A stretch of 13,468 bases of DNA from Candidatus Tepidiaquacellales bacterium UBA2330 (GCA_002344965.1 DDUU01000044.1:1-13468), one strand, 5' to 3'. Counted from the first letter of the stretch, positions 1-7,826 are shown. The notes: a model not told the origin generated them from the sequence alone. Translations and numbers: made by a program.

Positions 1-399
1 TAAAAGCGTTAGTGAAAATAGTTTAAAGAAATTTATCATTAATAAAATTTTAACTATGAATATTTTTAAATGAAATTACACCTTATTATATTATAAATCA
101 CGCTGATTATTATTCATATCATTACCGGATTTTTCAATCCGGATGAAGATGTCCTTTAATTTTTTAACGTGATCTGAATTATTTTCCTGTTAAAAATATA
201 CATAATCTTTCGATGTGTCAAATATGAAAAAACGCGTTTTGTGAAAATTTGATTTTGCCGTATTCCAACTTCTTTCATATTGAGTCTCTCCTGAATCTTC
301 ATTTCAGATTTCAATGATATACAAAGGAAGGACTCAGCAGTTACAAAAAGTAAAAAGATGTAAGATTCATTTTCACTATCAGTATTTTAGTATTACGAG

Positions 400-424
400 C
401 CTTTCCAAGCAGAGCTTAGGAAGG
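400..424. repeat. Imperfect palindrome, REP-like
   Basis: An 11-position stem closes on a 3-base loop (AGA): CCTTTCCAAGC pairs with GCTTAGGAAGG, with one G-T wobble and one C-A mismatch. Neither side is followed by a clean T-tract in the direction of a gene, so it is a poor terminator candidate. A core of the form CCAAGCAGAGCTTGG flanked by CGAG resembles dispersed palindromic repeats I recall from several bacterial genomes; that resemblance is from memory and not checked. It could simply be a chance hairpin in decaying DNA. Confidence 0.35.
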
Positions 425-548
425 TGGGGAAAAAAGGTTGAGAAGATTTATAAATAATTTCTTTCTGTCAGCAAAAAGTTAAAAGGATGTTACAGGGTAA
501 AAAGCTAAAAACTAATAAGTAAACTACTGAGTTTAAGTGAGTTCAGAC

Positions 549-585
549 AATTAACTTTTTTTAAAAAACAGACATAAAGTTAATT
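549..585. repeat. 10-bp inverted repeat after the TPR gene
   Basis: AATTAACTTT (549-558) is the exact reverse complement of AAAGTTAATT (576-585), with a 17-base A/T-rich spacer that could pair a little further. It begins 8 bases beyond the stop codon of the TPR gene, where a transcript end would be expected. The stem has only two G-C pairs and no following T-tract on the minus strand, so it is a weak candidate for a terminator or an mRNA 3' end structure. Confidence 0.35.
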
Positions 586-593
586 CAAAGTTT

Positions 594-1757
594 TTAGAAT
601 TGTTTAAATCCTTCAATTTTAAGTTTCTCCGCCTGAGCATGCGAATCCTGAAAATTTTTCATTGAAAGGACTTTATCGTAATACAGATTAGCAGTGGATT
701 TATTTCCTTTTACATCATTCAGCATTCCCTGAAGCAGGTAGATAAAAGCAGTAAAGGTGTGCTCATTTTTCTTGTCAATTTCCTTTGTCAGTTCCTCTGC
801 TACATTGATATATTTTTCAGATTCAAGCAGACGGTTAAGCTTTGCATAGCTCAAAGCGGTATAATAATTTGCTTCCCTTTTCAGAAACTTACCGGTGTAT
901 CCGAATATGCCGCTGTCACATTTTTCAGCGATAGTTTTCCAGCCTGCGAGAGATTCATTCCATTTTCCAAGCCCGGCATAACTGTTGTAAAGATACTTTT
1001 CAAATATAGGATTTTCTGGATATTCTTCGTGCAGAGGTTTTGAATAAATTTCTGTTTCGAAATAATTATTTTCATAAATAAGATAAAGATATGCAAGCAC
1101 AAATCTCGCTTCGGTTTTTGCGTATTTTGCGCTGACAGAAGTTTCTTTTATCTGGGCAAGACCTTTTAGTTTATCTCCCTTCGGAAAGATCAGCATAAGC
1201 GGCTTTACAACCGGATATCTTTCGGGAATGTAATCGGCAAAGTAATTGTAAAGTCCGACTCCGAAAATTACTTCTTTATTATTCTTATTTATCTCATGCG
1301 CTTTTTGAAGTAAATTCAGCGCTTCTCTCCCGTCTTCAGCTGCTTTAAGCCAGCTTTCCCTGATACTGTTTACAAGTCCTCTGTAACCGAGCGCACCGCC
1401 TTTGTAAAATAACGCCATATCATCGTTCTCATTTTTATCAAGTCTTTCATCACATACATCTATTACTTTTTCGACCTTTTCCATAAACTTTTCGTCAAGA
1501 TCCTCATTTTCCTTTTCAATGTTAATCTTCCACCAGTCTACAACAGTCAGAAAAAAATATCCTGCCGGATTTTGAGGTTCCATCCTGACAACTTCTTTAA
1601 ACTCAATATCAGCGGAATCAAACTTCAGGTGATAAACGTGTTCAATGCCTTTCAGAATTCTTTCTTCAAGTGTCTGCGAATAAATTATATTACTTCCGGA
1701 AATAAATATGTTAACTAAGAAAACCCCTAAAATTATTTTTATCGAATTATTTATCAT
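594..1757 (-). CDS. Exported TPR protein, TTC39/Iml2-like
   Basis: The product is 387 residues and starts at an ATG. The N-terminus has a hydrophobic stretch after Lys7 and ends near an S-Q at about residues 27-28, which suits a signal peptide, so the protein is probably periplasmic or secreted. The rest is alpha-helical in character, with TPR-like pairs of helices: an N-terminal unit with hallmark phrases such as KFDSADIEFKEVVRMEPQNP, a middle block, and C-terminal units (NPIFEKYLYNSYAGLGKWNES, split as helices; SALTYAKLNRLLESEKY-like). The middle segment around residues 165-205 (GLYNYFADYIPERYPVV, then FPKGDKLKGL) resembles the conserved signature of the eukaryotic TTC39/Iml2 family, which also lies between TPR units; this is a memory-based match. 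No enzymatic motif is visible and the role is probably a protein-interaction scaffold. It follows a terminator (1819-1847), so it should have its own promoter in the roughly 60 A/T-rich bases upstream, though none is clear. Confidence 0.85.
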   Translation of the reverse strand: MINNSIKIILGVFLVNIFISGSNIIYSQTLEERILKGIEHVYHLKFDSADIEFKEVVRMEPQNPAGYFFLTVVDWWKINIEKENEDLDEKFMEKVEKVIDVCDERLDKNENDDMALFYKGGALGYRGLVNSIRESWLKAAEDGREALNLLQKAHEINKNNKEVIFGVGLYNYFADYIPERYPVVKPLMLIFPKGDKLKGLAQIKETSVSAKYAKTEARFVLAYLYLIYENNYFETEIYSKPLHEEYPENPIFEKYLYNSYAGLGKWNESLAGWKTIAEKCDSGIFGYTGKFLKREANYYTALSYAKLNRLLESEKYINVAEELTKEIDKKNEHTFTAFIYLLQGMLNDVKGNKSTANLYYDKVLSMKNFQDSHAQAEKLKIEGFKQF

Positions 1758-1818
1758 CGGATATAAATTTTATTGGTTAAAGATAAAATTAATATAATTT
1801 TTTATAAATCTAAAATAA

Positions 1819-1847
1819 AAAGACAGCTTTTATTAAAAGCTGTCTTT
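1819..1847 (-). terminator. Strong intrinsic terminator after the dockerin gene
   Basis: A perfect 13-bp stem, AAAGACAGCTTTT pairing with AAAAGCTGTCTTT, has a 3-base loop. Read on the minus strand it lies about 45 bases past the stop of the large dockerin-ended gene and runs into a T-rich tract (TTTTTATTTTAGATTT). The plus-strand side is also followed by T/A-rich sequence (ATTAATT), but no plus-strand gene needs it. It separates the large secreted protein from the TPR gene. Confidence 0.8.
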
Positions 1848-1892
1848 ATTAATTGAAACTCATTTATTAAAAACTTTTGTATCAGAATTTAT

Positions 1893-4800
1893 TTACGGTG
1901 TAACCGCAGAAATGAAATTTGCAGCGTTATTATCCGTATAAACCGCATCAGCAAGATCCACGACTCCGTCCCCGTTCAGATCCGTCGGTACATAACCGGT
2001 TGTAAAATTTGAAGCGTCATTATCAATATCAGTCTGATCTCCGATATCAATTATTCCGTCCCGGTTTACATCACCGCTGTAAAGACAATACTTCGTATTT
2101 ATAAGTACTGAATTACTTCCGAATGTTTTACTTTGGGCTGTAGTGAAATCATAAACCGAAGTATTTCCCTGCGATATCGAATGACCGCCGGATTCACTCC
2201 ATGATTCAAGTACGTTTCTGTGAATGATCTGAATATAATAGTTTCCGCTCGTAATGTTCTGGTAAATTGCAGCAGCCGTAAGATCTTTCCCATTGAGAAG
2301 AACGGTTGATGAATCTGCAATATTATACGGGCTTGATGTATTTCTCAGATACGCTCTTATTGTATCAGACATACTTAATGTTGATCCGTTATACATTGCT
2401 TCAGGCGCAAGAATAAGATTCAGCTGAGTGTAAGCTACTCCGCTCTGAATATTTATATTGTCCAGATAAAAATTATTACCGAATCCGCTTTTAGCTCTGA
2501 ATCTGACACGGTCCGTGCCTTGCGGTAAAGTCCATTGCTTAGTCATCCATTCATTGACAGCAGGTATATATTCATTTCCGGAAACACCTCGAGTATTCAT
2601 TGCATAATCACCGGTTGCTTCTGCATTACCGTAAAGTCGAACAAGCGTATTGTAGTTAGTTCCGCCGTTTGTAGAATATTCAATTGTAATTGAATCCGTT
2701 CCTGAAGAATAAGGAGCGTAAGCATAATCATATTCCAAAACACCGGAGGTAGTAATTGCTGTAAATGCAGGAGAAGTTAAATATTGATAAGGAGTGCTCG
2801 TGTTAGCGCTCCAGAAATCAAAAAATGACGAACCTCCGCCTGTACCGTATCCGGTTACTGTCGCATCTCTTTTCCAATACTGTGTTGTGCCGCCGTTTCT
2901 TGTCCAGCCGGAAGGAGGAAAGGTACCTGATGAAAAATCCTGCTGCATAGCAACAGCAAACGTTCCTATGAATGGTGTAAGTGATCCGGTTTTTATGTCA
3001 TTACTTGTATTACCGTCATTTAAAATATATACGGAATCTTTTATTGTATATGCTGTGCCTGCATTGAATGTCCAGGGATCAAAGTTTACAGCTGTTGATA
3101 AGGTTGGTCCTAAGTTTGAAATTGTCTTTGTGCTGGAATAATTTCCCGGAGTAATTTTCCTTGTAACAGTGAATGTCGCTCCTGTAGCTCCATTATTATT
3201 TCTTACTGTTCCGCTTGGTATAATTGTCACTGTAGGATAAAAGACCGTTCCCTGATCACCAATTGATAATGCTTCCACATCAATCTGTTCCACTACCGGA
3301 GTATAGGAATAAATAAAATTCATTTTATAAAGATTTGATGTCTGATGAGAAAGTATGACTCCTCTTTCAGGTACTATCACGCCTGCTCCTGCATTTGCCA
3401 TCCCCGAAGCTCCTATCAGCCAGTTTGCTCCTGCATTAGTCGAAAGTGCAGAGCTTGAGCCGTAATTTCCAGTGTAAATAACTGTAGGATCTTCAAGACA
3501 AAAACCCGAAGCCCATCCGCTGAATCCTGTACTGTGACTTACAGACCAGTTTGTTCCGTAGTTTGTCGAACGGTAAATATTTGATCCGCCCCATTCAGTG
3601 GAATAAAAGAGACTCTTGTCAAACAGTGTATTACATAAAGAAGGAGTTTCGCTTGAAGCAACAGTATGCATCAGATTCCATACTACGCCTCCGTCAGTTG
3701 ATTTAAATATCTGCGCCTGACCTGAGCCGGTAACTCCGTCACCGACAAATATTACATCCGAACTGTCCCACATGACTATAATGTCACAAGGACTTCTGAA
3801 TGCCGTTCCGCCTACGCCTCCGTTAATTGTAGTGCTGATCTTTGTAAAAGATGAGCCTTCATTTGTAGATTTATAGAATCCGTCCGCATCGGGAGCAAAA
3901 TAATAAACACTCGGATTATTCTGATCCATTTCAAGCGGCTGTCCGTAATTGCTGAAATTAATTCCTATGCTGGTAGTCCATGTTGCTCCGTAATTAGTGG
4001 TTTTTGTAACTCTGTCAGGACTGGATGTGATAGCGCATACCCAGACATTTGTATCAAGAGGACTTACATAAAATGAGTGTGCAGAACCTCCGCCTGATAT
4101 TGAAGCGATATTCGTCCATGTCTCTCCTTTATTTCTTGAAACATATACAGTGCTTCCCATTGCTAGGAACATTGAGTTTCTGTCAGTCGGATGCTGGCAT
4201 AAATTATTTCCTATACCTCCTCCAGCTGATAATTTCTGTGTCCAGGTTCTTGTTAATGTTGCGCCGACAGGCATGTTCCAGTTTGCTCCTCCGTTTGTAG
4301 TATAGATTATTATATTATTCAGACTGCTGACAGCCCATCCGTTATTTGCGTCATAATAAAATATGTCAACAAGATTAGCCATCATCGGATTTATTTCAAA
4401 ATTGAAAAAATTGCTGCTGCCTGATTTATTATTTCTGATAAATCCGCCTCCGCCGCAGACGTGAACATCATTGCCGGCAGTTCCGCTGACTCCTCTGATA
4501 TCCGAATTAGTTCTTGTATTAATTGAATCCCAAGAACCGCCGCTTTTACTCAGCAAAGTTCCGTATTCACCAGTTACGAAGATCGTAGATCCGAAATATT
4601 TAATTCCTGTAAGGTTTCTGGCTGTTCCTGATATTTCAGCTGTCCAGCTTGACCCGCCGTCTGCAGTTACATATATTATTCCGAAATTTCCGACAACCCT
4701 GCCGTTATTTCCATTTACAAAATCAATTGCATTAAGATCTACTGCATCAATTCCTGAATTAACGGAAACCCAGTTTACACCACCGTTAATTGATTTAAAA

Positions 4801-5183
4801 ATCGCTCCGGATTTTCCGGAAACATATCCGGTATTTGCATCAATAAAATCTATAGAAAGTAAATCAACTGATGAACCAACATTATATGTGTTTACAGTTG
4901 AACCGGTTTTTAAAGTTTTATAAACGGTACCGTTATCAGCAGCTATCCATACGTCATCACCAAGTGAAGTTACGTCATTCATGTCTAATGCGCCGTTCGG
5001 TACGGATACCCAGGACGCACCACCGGAACCTGATCTGTATAGCTGCCCGGCATTTCCGACAGCAACAAGATTTACTCCGTCAGGAGTTGTAACAGCATTA
5101 AATCCCTGTGAAAATGAAAAACCGGAACTAAATAAATTTCCGGCAAGACAAAGCACAAAGAAAACAATAATTTTCTTTAACAT
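1893..5183 (-). CDS. Secreted Asp-box propeller protein with dockerin-like C-terminus
   Basis: The product is 1096 residues from the ATG at 5183. An in-frame TTG at 5234 would add 17 residues ahead of the signal peptide (KK, then a hydrophobic run), so I reject it. Residues about 25-625 form beta-propeller repeats with nine Asp-box-like motifs of the form S/T-x-N/D-x-G-x-x-W/F (SINGGVNW, TADGGSSW, TTNGGANW, SRNKGETW, TTNYGATW, STNEGSSF, STDGGVVW, STNYGTNW, STNAGANW). The first part is YCF48-like and the second sialidase/VPS10-like. A CARDB-like beta domain follows (about 635-735), then a MAM-like choice-of-anchor-J domain (about 745-910) and another beta domain. The last 59 residues carry two EF-hand-type calcium loops, DVNRDGIIDIGD (1038-1049) and DLNGDGVVDLAD (1068-1079). 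No T9SS sorting domain is present. It is probably a cell-surface or extracellular binding or adhesion protein; no catalytic residues can be named. It is transcribed alone, between terminators at 5399 and 1819. Confidence 0.9.
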   Translation of the reverse strand: MLKKIIVFFVLCLAGNLFSSGFSFSQGFNAVTTPDGVNLVAVGNAGQLYRSGSGGASWVSVPNGALDMNDVTSLGDDVWIAADNGTVYKTLKTGSTVNTYNVGSSVDLLSIDFIDANTGYVSGKSGAIFKSINGGVNWVSVNSGIDAVDLNAIDFVNGNNGRVVGNFGIIYVTADGGSSWTAEISGTARNLTGIKYFGSTIFVTGEYGTLLSKSGGSWDSINTRTNSDIRGVSGTAGNDVHVCGGGGFIRNNKSGSSNFFNFEINPMMANLVDIFYYDANNGWAVSSLNNIIIYTTNGGANWNMPVGATLTRTWTQKLSAGGGIGNNLCQHPTDRNSMFLAMGSTVYVSRNKGETWTNIASISGGGSAHSFYVSPLDTNVWVCAITSSPDRVTKTTNYGATWTTSIGINFSNYGQPLEMDQNNPSVYYFAPDADGFYKSTNEGSSFTKISTTINGGVGGTAFRSPCDIIVMWDSSDVIFVGDGVTGSGQAQIFKSTDGGVVWNLMHTVASSETPSLCNTLFDKSLFYSTEWGGSNIYRSTNYGTNWSVSHSTGFSGWASGFCLEDPTVIYTGNYGSSSALSTNAGANWLIGASGMANAGAGVIVPERGVILSHQTSNLYKMNFIYSYTPVVEQIDVEALSIGDQGTVFYPTVTIIPSGTVRNNNGATGATFTVTRKITPGNYSSTKTISNLGPTLSTAVNFDPWTFNAGTAYTIKDSVYILNDGNTSNDIKTGSLTPFIGTFAVAMQQDFSSGTFPPSGWTRNGGTTQYWKRDATVTGYGTGGGSSFFDFWSANTSTPYQYLTSPAFTAITTSGVLEYDYAYAPYSSGTDSITIEYSTNGGTNYNTLVRLYGNAEATGDYAMNTRGVSGNEYIPAVNEWMTKQWTLPQGTDRVRFRAKSGFGNNFYLDNINIQSGVAYTQLNLILAPEAMYNGSTLSMSDTIRAYLRNTSSPYNIADSSTVLLNGKDLTAAAIYQNITSGNYYIQIIHRNVLESWSESGGHSISQGNTSVYDFTTAQSKTFGSNSVLINTKYCLYSGDVNRDGIIDIGDQTDIDNDASNFTTGYVPTDLNGDGVVDLADAVYTDNNAANFISAVTP

Positions 5184-5239
5184 TTTTAATTGAATTTTTT
5201 TATAATTTGGAATGGTCAAAAATACTTTAATCAATCATT

Positions 5240-5268
5240 AATATCAATTAAAAATTAATTTTCGTCAA
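5240..5268 (-). promoter_or_regulatory. Possible sigma-70-type promoter for the dockerin gene
   Basis: On the minus strand TTGACG (5263-5268) is a near-consensus -35 box. Seventeen bases downstream lies GATATT (5240-5245), a 4-of-6 match to TATAAT; TATTAA (5238-5243) is an alternative with a 19-base spacer. The expected transcript start would be about 50 bases ahead of the ATG at 5183. I do not see the TTTG/TAnnTTTG pattern of Bacteroidetes promoters at proper spacing. In DNA this A/T rich such matches arise by chance. Confidence 0.25.
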
Positions 5269-5270
5269 AT

Positions 5271-5282
5271 TTTGTATACAAA
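5271..5282. promoter_or_regulatory. 12-bp perfect palindrome, possible operator
   Basis: TTTGTATACAAA is a perfect palindrome lying 2 bases upstream of the possible -35 box of the large secreted gene and about 90 bases upstream of its ATG. A dimeric DNA-binding protein could use such a site as an operator or activator site. No regulator gene lies next to it and no second copy was noticed in the window, so this is a positional inference. Confidence 0.25.
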
Positions 5283-5398
5283 CGGAAATTGTCCCGGAAT
5301 CAGGTTATTTTTAAATAATTTTCAATATTTTATCATTTCCTTAAGACTGATAATAAATGTCAGGATTGCATAGCTGTGTGCGGAAGTTTAAAATAAAA

Positions 5399-5428
5399 AT
5401 CCCGCAGAAGATTTGATCTGTGCGGGAT
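5399..5428 (-). terminator. Intrinsic terminator after the T9SS propeller gene
   Basis: An 8-bp G/C-rich stem, ATCCCGCA pairing with TGCGGGAT, encloses a 14-base region that can add a small inner AGAT/ATCT stem. On the minus strand it lies about 72 bases past the stop codon at 5501 and is followed directly by TTTTATTTTT, so it is a standard rho-independent terminator. It marks the downstream end of the gene run coming from the right. Confidence 0.8.
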
Positions 5429-5500
5429 ATAATATTCAAAGATAATTTATTTATACTTTGTAATTCCTCTTTTTGACACTTAACATTTGTAATTTAAATT

Positions 5501-6598
5501 TTACTTTATAAGCATCATGCTTTTAGTGTCAACGGAAACTCCGTCCGCTGAAAGCCTGTAAAAATAAACTCCGCCCGATAAACTGCTTCCGTCAAATTTT
5601 ATTTCATAATTTCCTGTACTTTTCTTTTCATTTAATAAAGAAGCAATCTCATTACCAAGTATATCAAATATTTTAAGTGAAATGAATTTTGATTCACTTA
5701 AATCAAATCTTATAACAGTTTCCGGATTGAACGGATTCGGATAGTTCTGATATAGTACAGAGCTGTTTGGAATTCCGGTTTGATTTAAATTAACACCGGA
5801 AGGATAATCAAGCAGATGAAATGTCACAGTATTGTTTGAAGCATTCGGAACTGCAAGAGTGTCAGTCGCTTTATTTACATAAATATCTGCAGGATTGCTT
5901 AAACCGCTGACTACCGGGAATGGAGGTCCGCTGAAATTAATGTCATATCTGACTACAGACTGAGCGCTCCAAGTGGAAATATAAACATTGTCATATTTAT
6001 CAAGAGAAATTCCGTCACAATTTCCGTAAGGTGTTGTTATTAAATTTGAAACAGAAGAGTCTGCAAGATTTACGGATTTCACAGGTGCGTTTGAACCCCA
6101 GCAGCATACCAGCAGTCTGTTTCGGACTGCATCGACATAAATTCCGTTCGGAGTATTAGTTGTATTTGTGACATAGATCCACCAGTCGCCGTTCTGAGTA
6201 TTTACCTTATAAATTCTTCTGTTTGTGAAATCAGTTACATACAGCATTCCGTTTTCATCAGCTGCTAGATCATTCAAAAATGTTGAACCTGTCAGTGTAA
6301 CATTAAATATTTCCGCTGCATTTGTAAGATCATATCCCTTTATTCTTGTACCGTTACAGACATATACTTTATTGTTATATACAGTTACGCCGTGTATCGA
6401 TCCTCCTACTGTGACAAAATCTGTTACTGCTCCGGTCTGACTTCTCTGTGATATTTTCTGACCGGAAGTATTTGAAACAAGATATCTTTTACCTATACTG
6501 TCATAAGTAACGCTCTCGGGACTGCTGTACTGTGCGCCTAAATTTGAAACTGAAATTAAGAAAGTTGCAATGTGAATAGTCAGAGTAAGTTTAATCAA
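5501..6598 (-). CDS. NHL/SMP-30-like beta-propeller with T9SS sorting domain
   Basis: The product is 365 residues. The start codon is TTG at 6598; no ATG exists in the N-terminal part of the frame, and the TTG gives a clean signal peptide (IKLT..., hydrophobic core, ending LGAQ at about residue 23). Residues about 24-270 are NHL/SMP-30-like propeller repeats (LAADENGMLYVTDFTNRRIY, GIYVDAVRNRLLVCCWG, GISLDKYDNVYISTWS, SNPADIYVNKATDTLAVPN). A C-terminal T9SS type A sorting domain begins at residue 285 with NYPNPFNPETVIRF and includes the SGGVYFYRL motif before the final MLIK. In this family the sorting domain directs export across the outer membrane and surface attachment or release. The propeller may bind or act on a small molecule or glycan, but no metal or catalytic residues can be named. 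It lies 79 bases after the barrel gene with no terminator between, so co-transcription is possible. Confidence 0.88.
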   Translation of the reverse strand: MIKLTLTIHIATFLISVSNLGAQYSSPESVTYDSIGKRYLVSNTSGQKISQRSQTGAVTDFVTVGGSIHGVTVYNNKVYVCNGTRIKGYDLTNAAEIFNVTLTGSTFLNDLAADENGMLYVTDFTNRRIYKVNTQNGDWWIYVTNTTNTPNGIYVDAVRNRLLVCCWGSNAPVKSVNLADSSVSNLITTPYGNCDGISLDKYDNVYISTWSAQSVVRYDINFSGPPFPVVSGLSNPADIYVNKATDTLAVPNASNNTVTFHLLDYPSGVNLNQTGIPNSSVLYQNYPNPFNPETVIRFDLSESKFISLKIFDILGNEIASLLNEKKSTGNYEIKFDGSSLSGGVYFYRLSADGVSVDTKSMMLIK

Positions 6599-6677
6599 TT
6601 TTATAGTTTTATTATTTATATTTTTAATTTTTAAATTATGTCCGGCAATTATACTTATAAAAAGTTGTTTATTATAA

Positions 6678-7802
6678 TCAGAAATTTCCCACTAACCCGA
6701 GGATTATATTAGCTTCACCCTGTGCATTATTTCCGAAGATGGTCTGGCCAAAGCCAAGTGAAAAACTAAAATTTGTTTTTGAAGTTTTTGCAAATTCCTG
6801 ATTTACATATAGCCGGATAGTTCCTGAATGACCACCTTCAAGGTCTGTAATAAATTCAACCGGAGTAATGACTCCATTTACTTTTTCAAACTGTACCGGA
6901 ACATTGCTTTCAAATTTATTTCCCGAACTGCTGAAATACTGAAACTGCATTGACAAAGCTGTGCCGGATTTAAAAAAATAATCCGCCACAAAATCCGCAA
7001 ACAATAGCGATCCGGATTTTATTTTACTTTCAAAAGGATTCTGCTCTATATAATTGTTCATCTCGGCATATGTAATACTGCCGTCATACTGATAAGGATA
7101 GCCGATACCGAAAGGTCTCGGCGTGAATAATTCTTCCGTGTGCGGATACGTTAGAATATATTTAGCGCCGCCGGTAAATCTAAGTACACTCTCATCTAAT
7201 GAGAAATAAAGATTCAGATTATTTGTCCATGTATTTCCGTAACCGCCGTGCGGATTGTCAAGAAATCTCTTTGGGCGCGAAGTCGGCACAGTTAGTCCGC
7301 CTCCTGCATACATATCAATATTGTCCGTTATAAAAATTTTCCTGACATAGGACAATTCTAGATCCTGAAACGGACCTCTCGGTTTGATAAATTCTTCCTG
7401 CGGCTTGACATCCGTAGTGGAAGAGTAAGATTTCATTTCAGTGAATGTAAACGGAAACCTTACAATAACTTTATTAATACCTTTCCAGTGATACTGTCCT
7501 GTAAGTATTGCGCCGTGTTTTCGGAAATATCCGCCCTGCTCATCCGGTTTATTATATTGAAAAAAATTCATCTTAATCTCCTGAGATTTCCCGTCAGTAT
7601 CAAAAAATTTTTCAGCGGATGAATAGTTATATGAAAGTCCTATGGTAAAACTTTTGTCCGGTTTGATGAACGGATCATCACCTGTCAGTGTCCAGAGTTG
7701 CTGTCTGACTGGAAAATTAAAATTTGACGGAGTGAGAAAATTATATTGAGCAGTTAATTCAAATGGAAATATCACAAACAAAATTACAGGAATTAGTTTC
7801 AT
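6678..7802 (-). CDS. Putative outer-membrane beta-barrel protein
   Basis: The product is 374 residues, starting at ATG with a signal peptide that ends at T-A-Q (about residues 17-19). The mature part has many short alternating polar/hydrophobic strands rich in aromatic residues (for example LSMQFQYFSSSGNKF, FSFSLGFGQTIFG) and ends in a terminal Phe (LGLVGNF), typical of outer-membrane barrels. Plain repeated phrases such as GGGLTVPTSRP and GGAKYILTYP recall transporter-like barrel proteins of unknown substrate common in Bacteroidota; I cannot assign a substrate. The stop of the upstream peptidase gene is only 24 bases away, so the two are very likely co-transcribed. The name is a fold-level prediction. 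Confidence 0.75.
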   Translation of the reverse strand: MKLIPVILFVIFPFELTAQYNFLTPSNFNFPVRQQLWTLTGDDPFIKPDKSFTIGLSYNYSSAEKFFDTDGKSQEIKMNFFQYNKPDEQGGYFRKHGAILTGQYHWKGINKVIVRFPFTFTEMKSYSSTTDVKPQEEFIKPRGPFQDLELSYVRKIFITDNIDMYAGGGLTVPTSRPKRFLDNPHGGYGNTWTNNLNLYFSLDESVLRFTGGAKYILTYPHTEELFTPRPFGIGYPYQYDGSITYAEMNNYIEQNPFESKIKSGSLLFADFVADYFFKSGTALSMQFQYFSSSGNKFESNVPVQFEKVNGVITPVEFITDLEGGHSGTIRLYVNQEFAKTSKTNFSFSLGFGQTIFGNNAQGEANIILGLVGNF

Positions 7803-7826
7803 TATGTTTTAAAATAAACAGTTGAA

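Larger units (their letters stand above)
1..593. other. Left-end intergenic region, no convincing gene
   Basis: This stretch is very A+T rich and has stops in all frames at short intervals. It holds a perfect 7-bp hairpin (CCGGATT/AATCCGG, 125-142), a larger imperfect hairpin (400-424), an A-rich imperfect direct repeat (about 344-363 and 472-493) and a 10-bp inverted repeat just after the TPR gene (549-585). On the minus strand one frame from 303 down to 91 reads like protein but has no ATG and is cut by a TAA at 190-192; it may be the remnant of a lost gene. A different minus frame contains a 48-codon ORF (156-302) whose internal ATG at 278 has a GGAGAG seven bases upstream. Its product would be short, very basic and without recognisable motifs, so I do not call it a gene. 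Confidence 0.6.
5184..5500. other. Intergenic region, terminator plus control region of the large secreted gene
   Basis: About 317 bases lie without a gene. The right part holds the terminator of the propeller gene (5399-5428). The left part is the probable control region of the large secreted gene: a 12-bp perfect palindrome (5271-5282), a possible promoter (5240-5268), and an AT-only palindrome AATTAAAAATTAATT (5246-5260) inside it. I see no riboswitch-like fold or small ORF with coding character. Confidence 0.6.

Noticed and set aside
125..142. CCGGATT/AATCCGG hairpin as a terminator
   Set aside because: The stem is perfect but no T-tract follows on either strand, and no gene ends next to it within the window.
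156..302. 48-codon minus-strand ORF, with an internal ATG at 278 preceded by GGAGAG
   Set aside because: Short, very basic, no recognisable motif, overlaps a more protein-like frame, and lies in A/T-rich non-coding DNA. The ribosome-site match alone is not enough.
2794..3141. Plus-strand ORF opposite the giant gene (also 4471-4923 and others)
   Set aside because: A shadow of the repetitive coding strand, proline- and valine-rich with no domain, lying inside a well supported gene.
5184..5234. Extension of the giant gene to a TTG at 5234
   Set aside because: It would place 17 residues ahead of a standard K-K-hydrophobic signal peptide; the ATG at 5183 is the better start.
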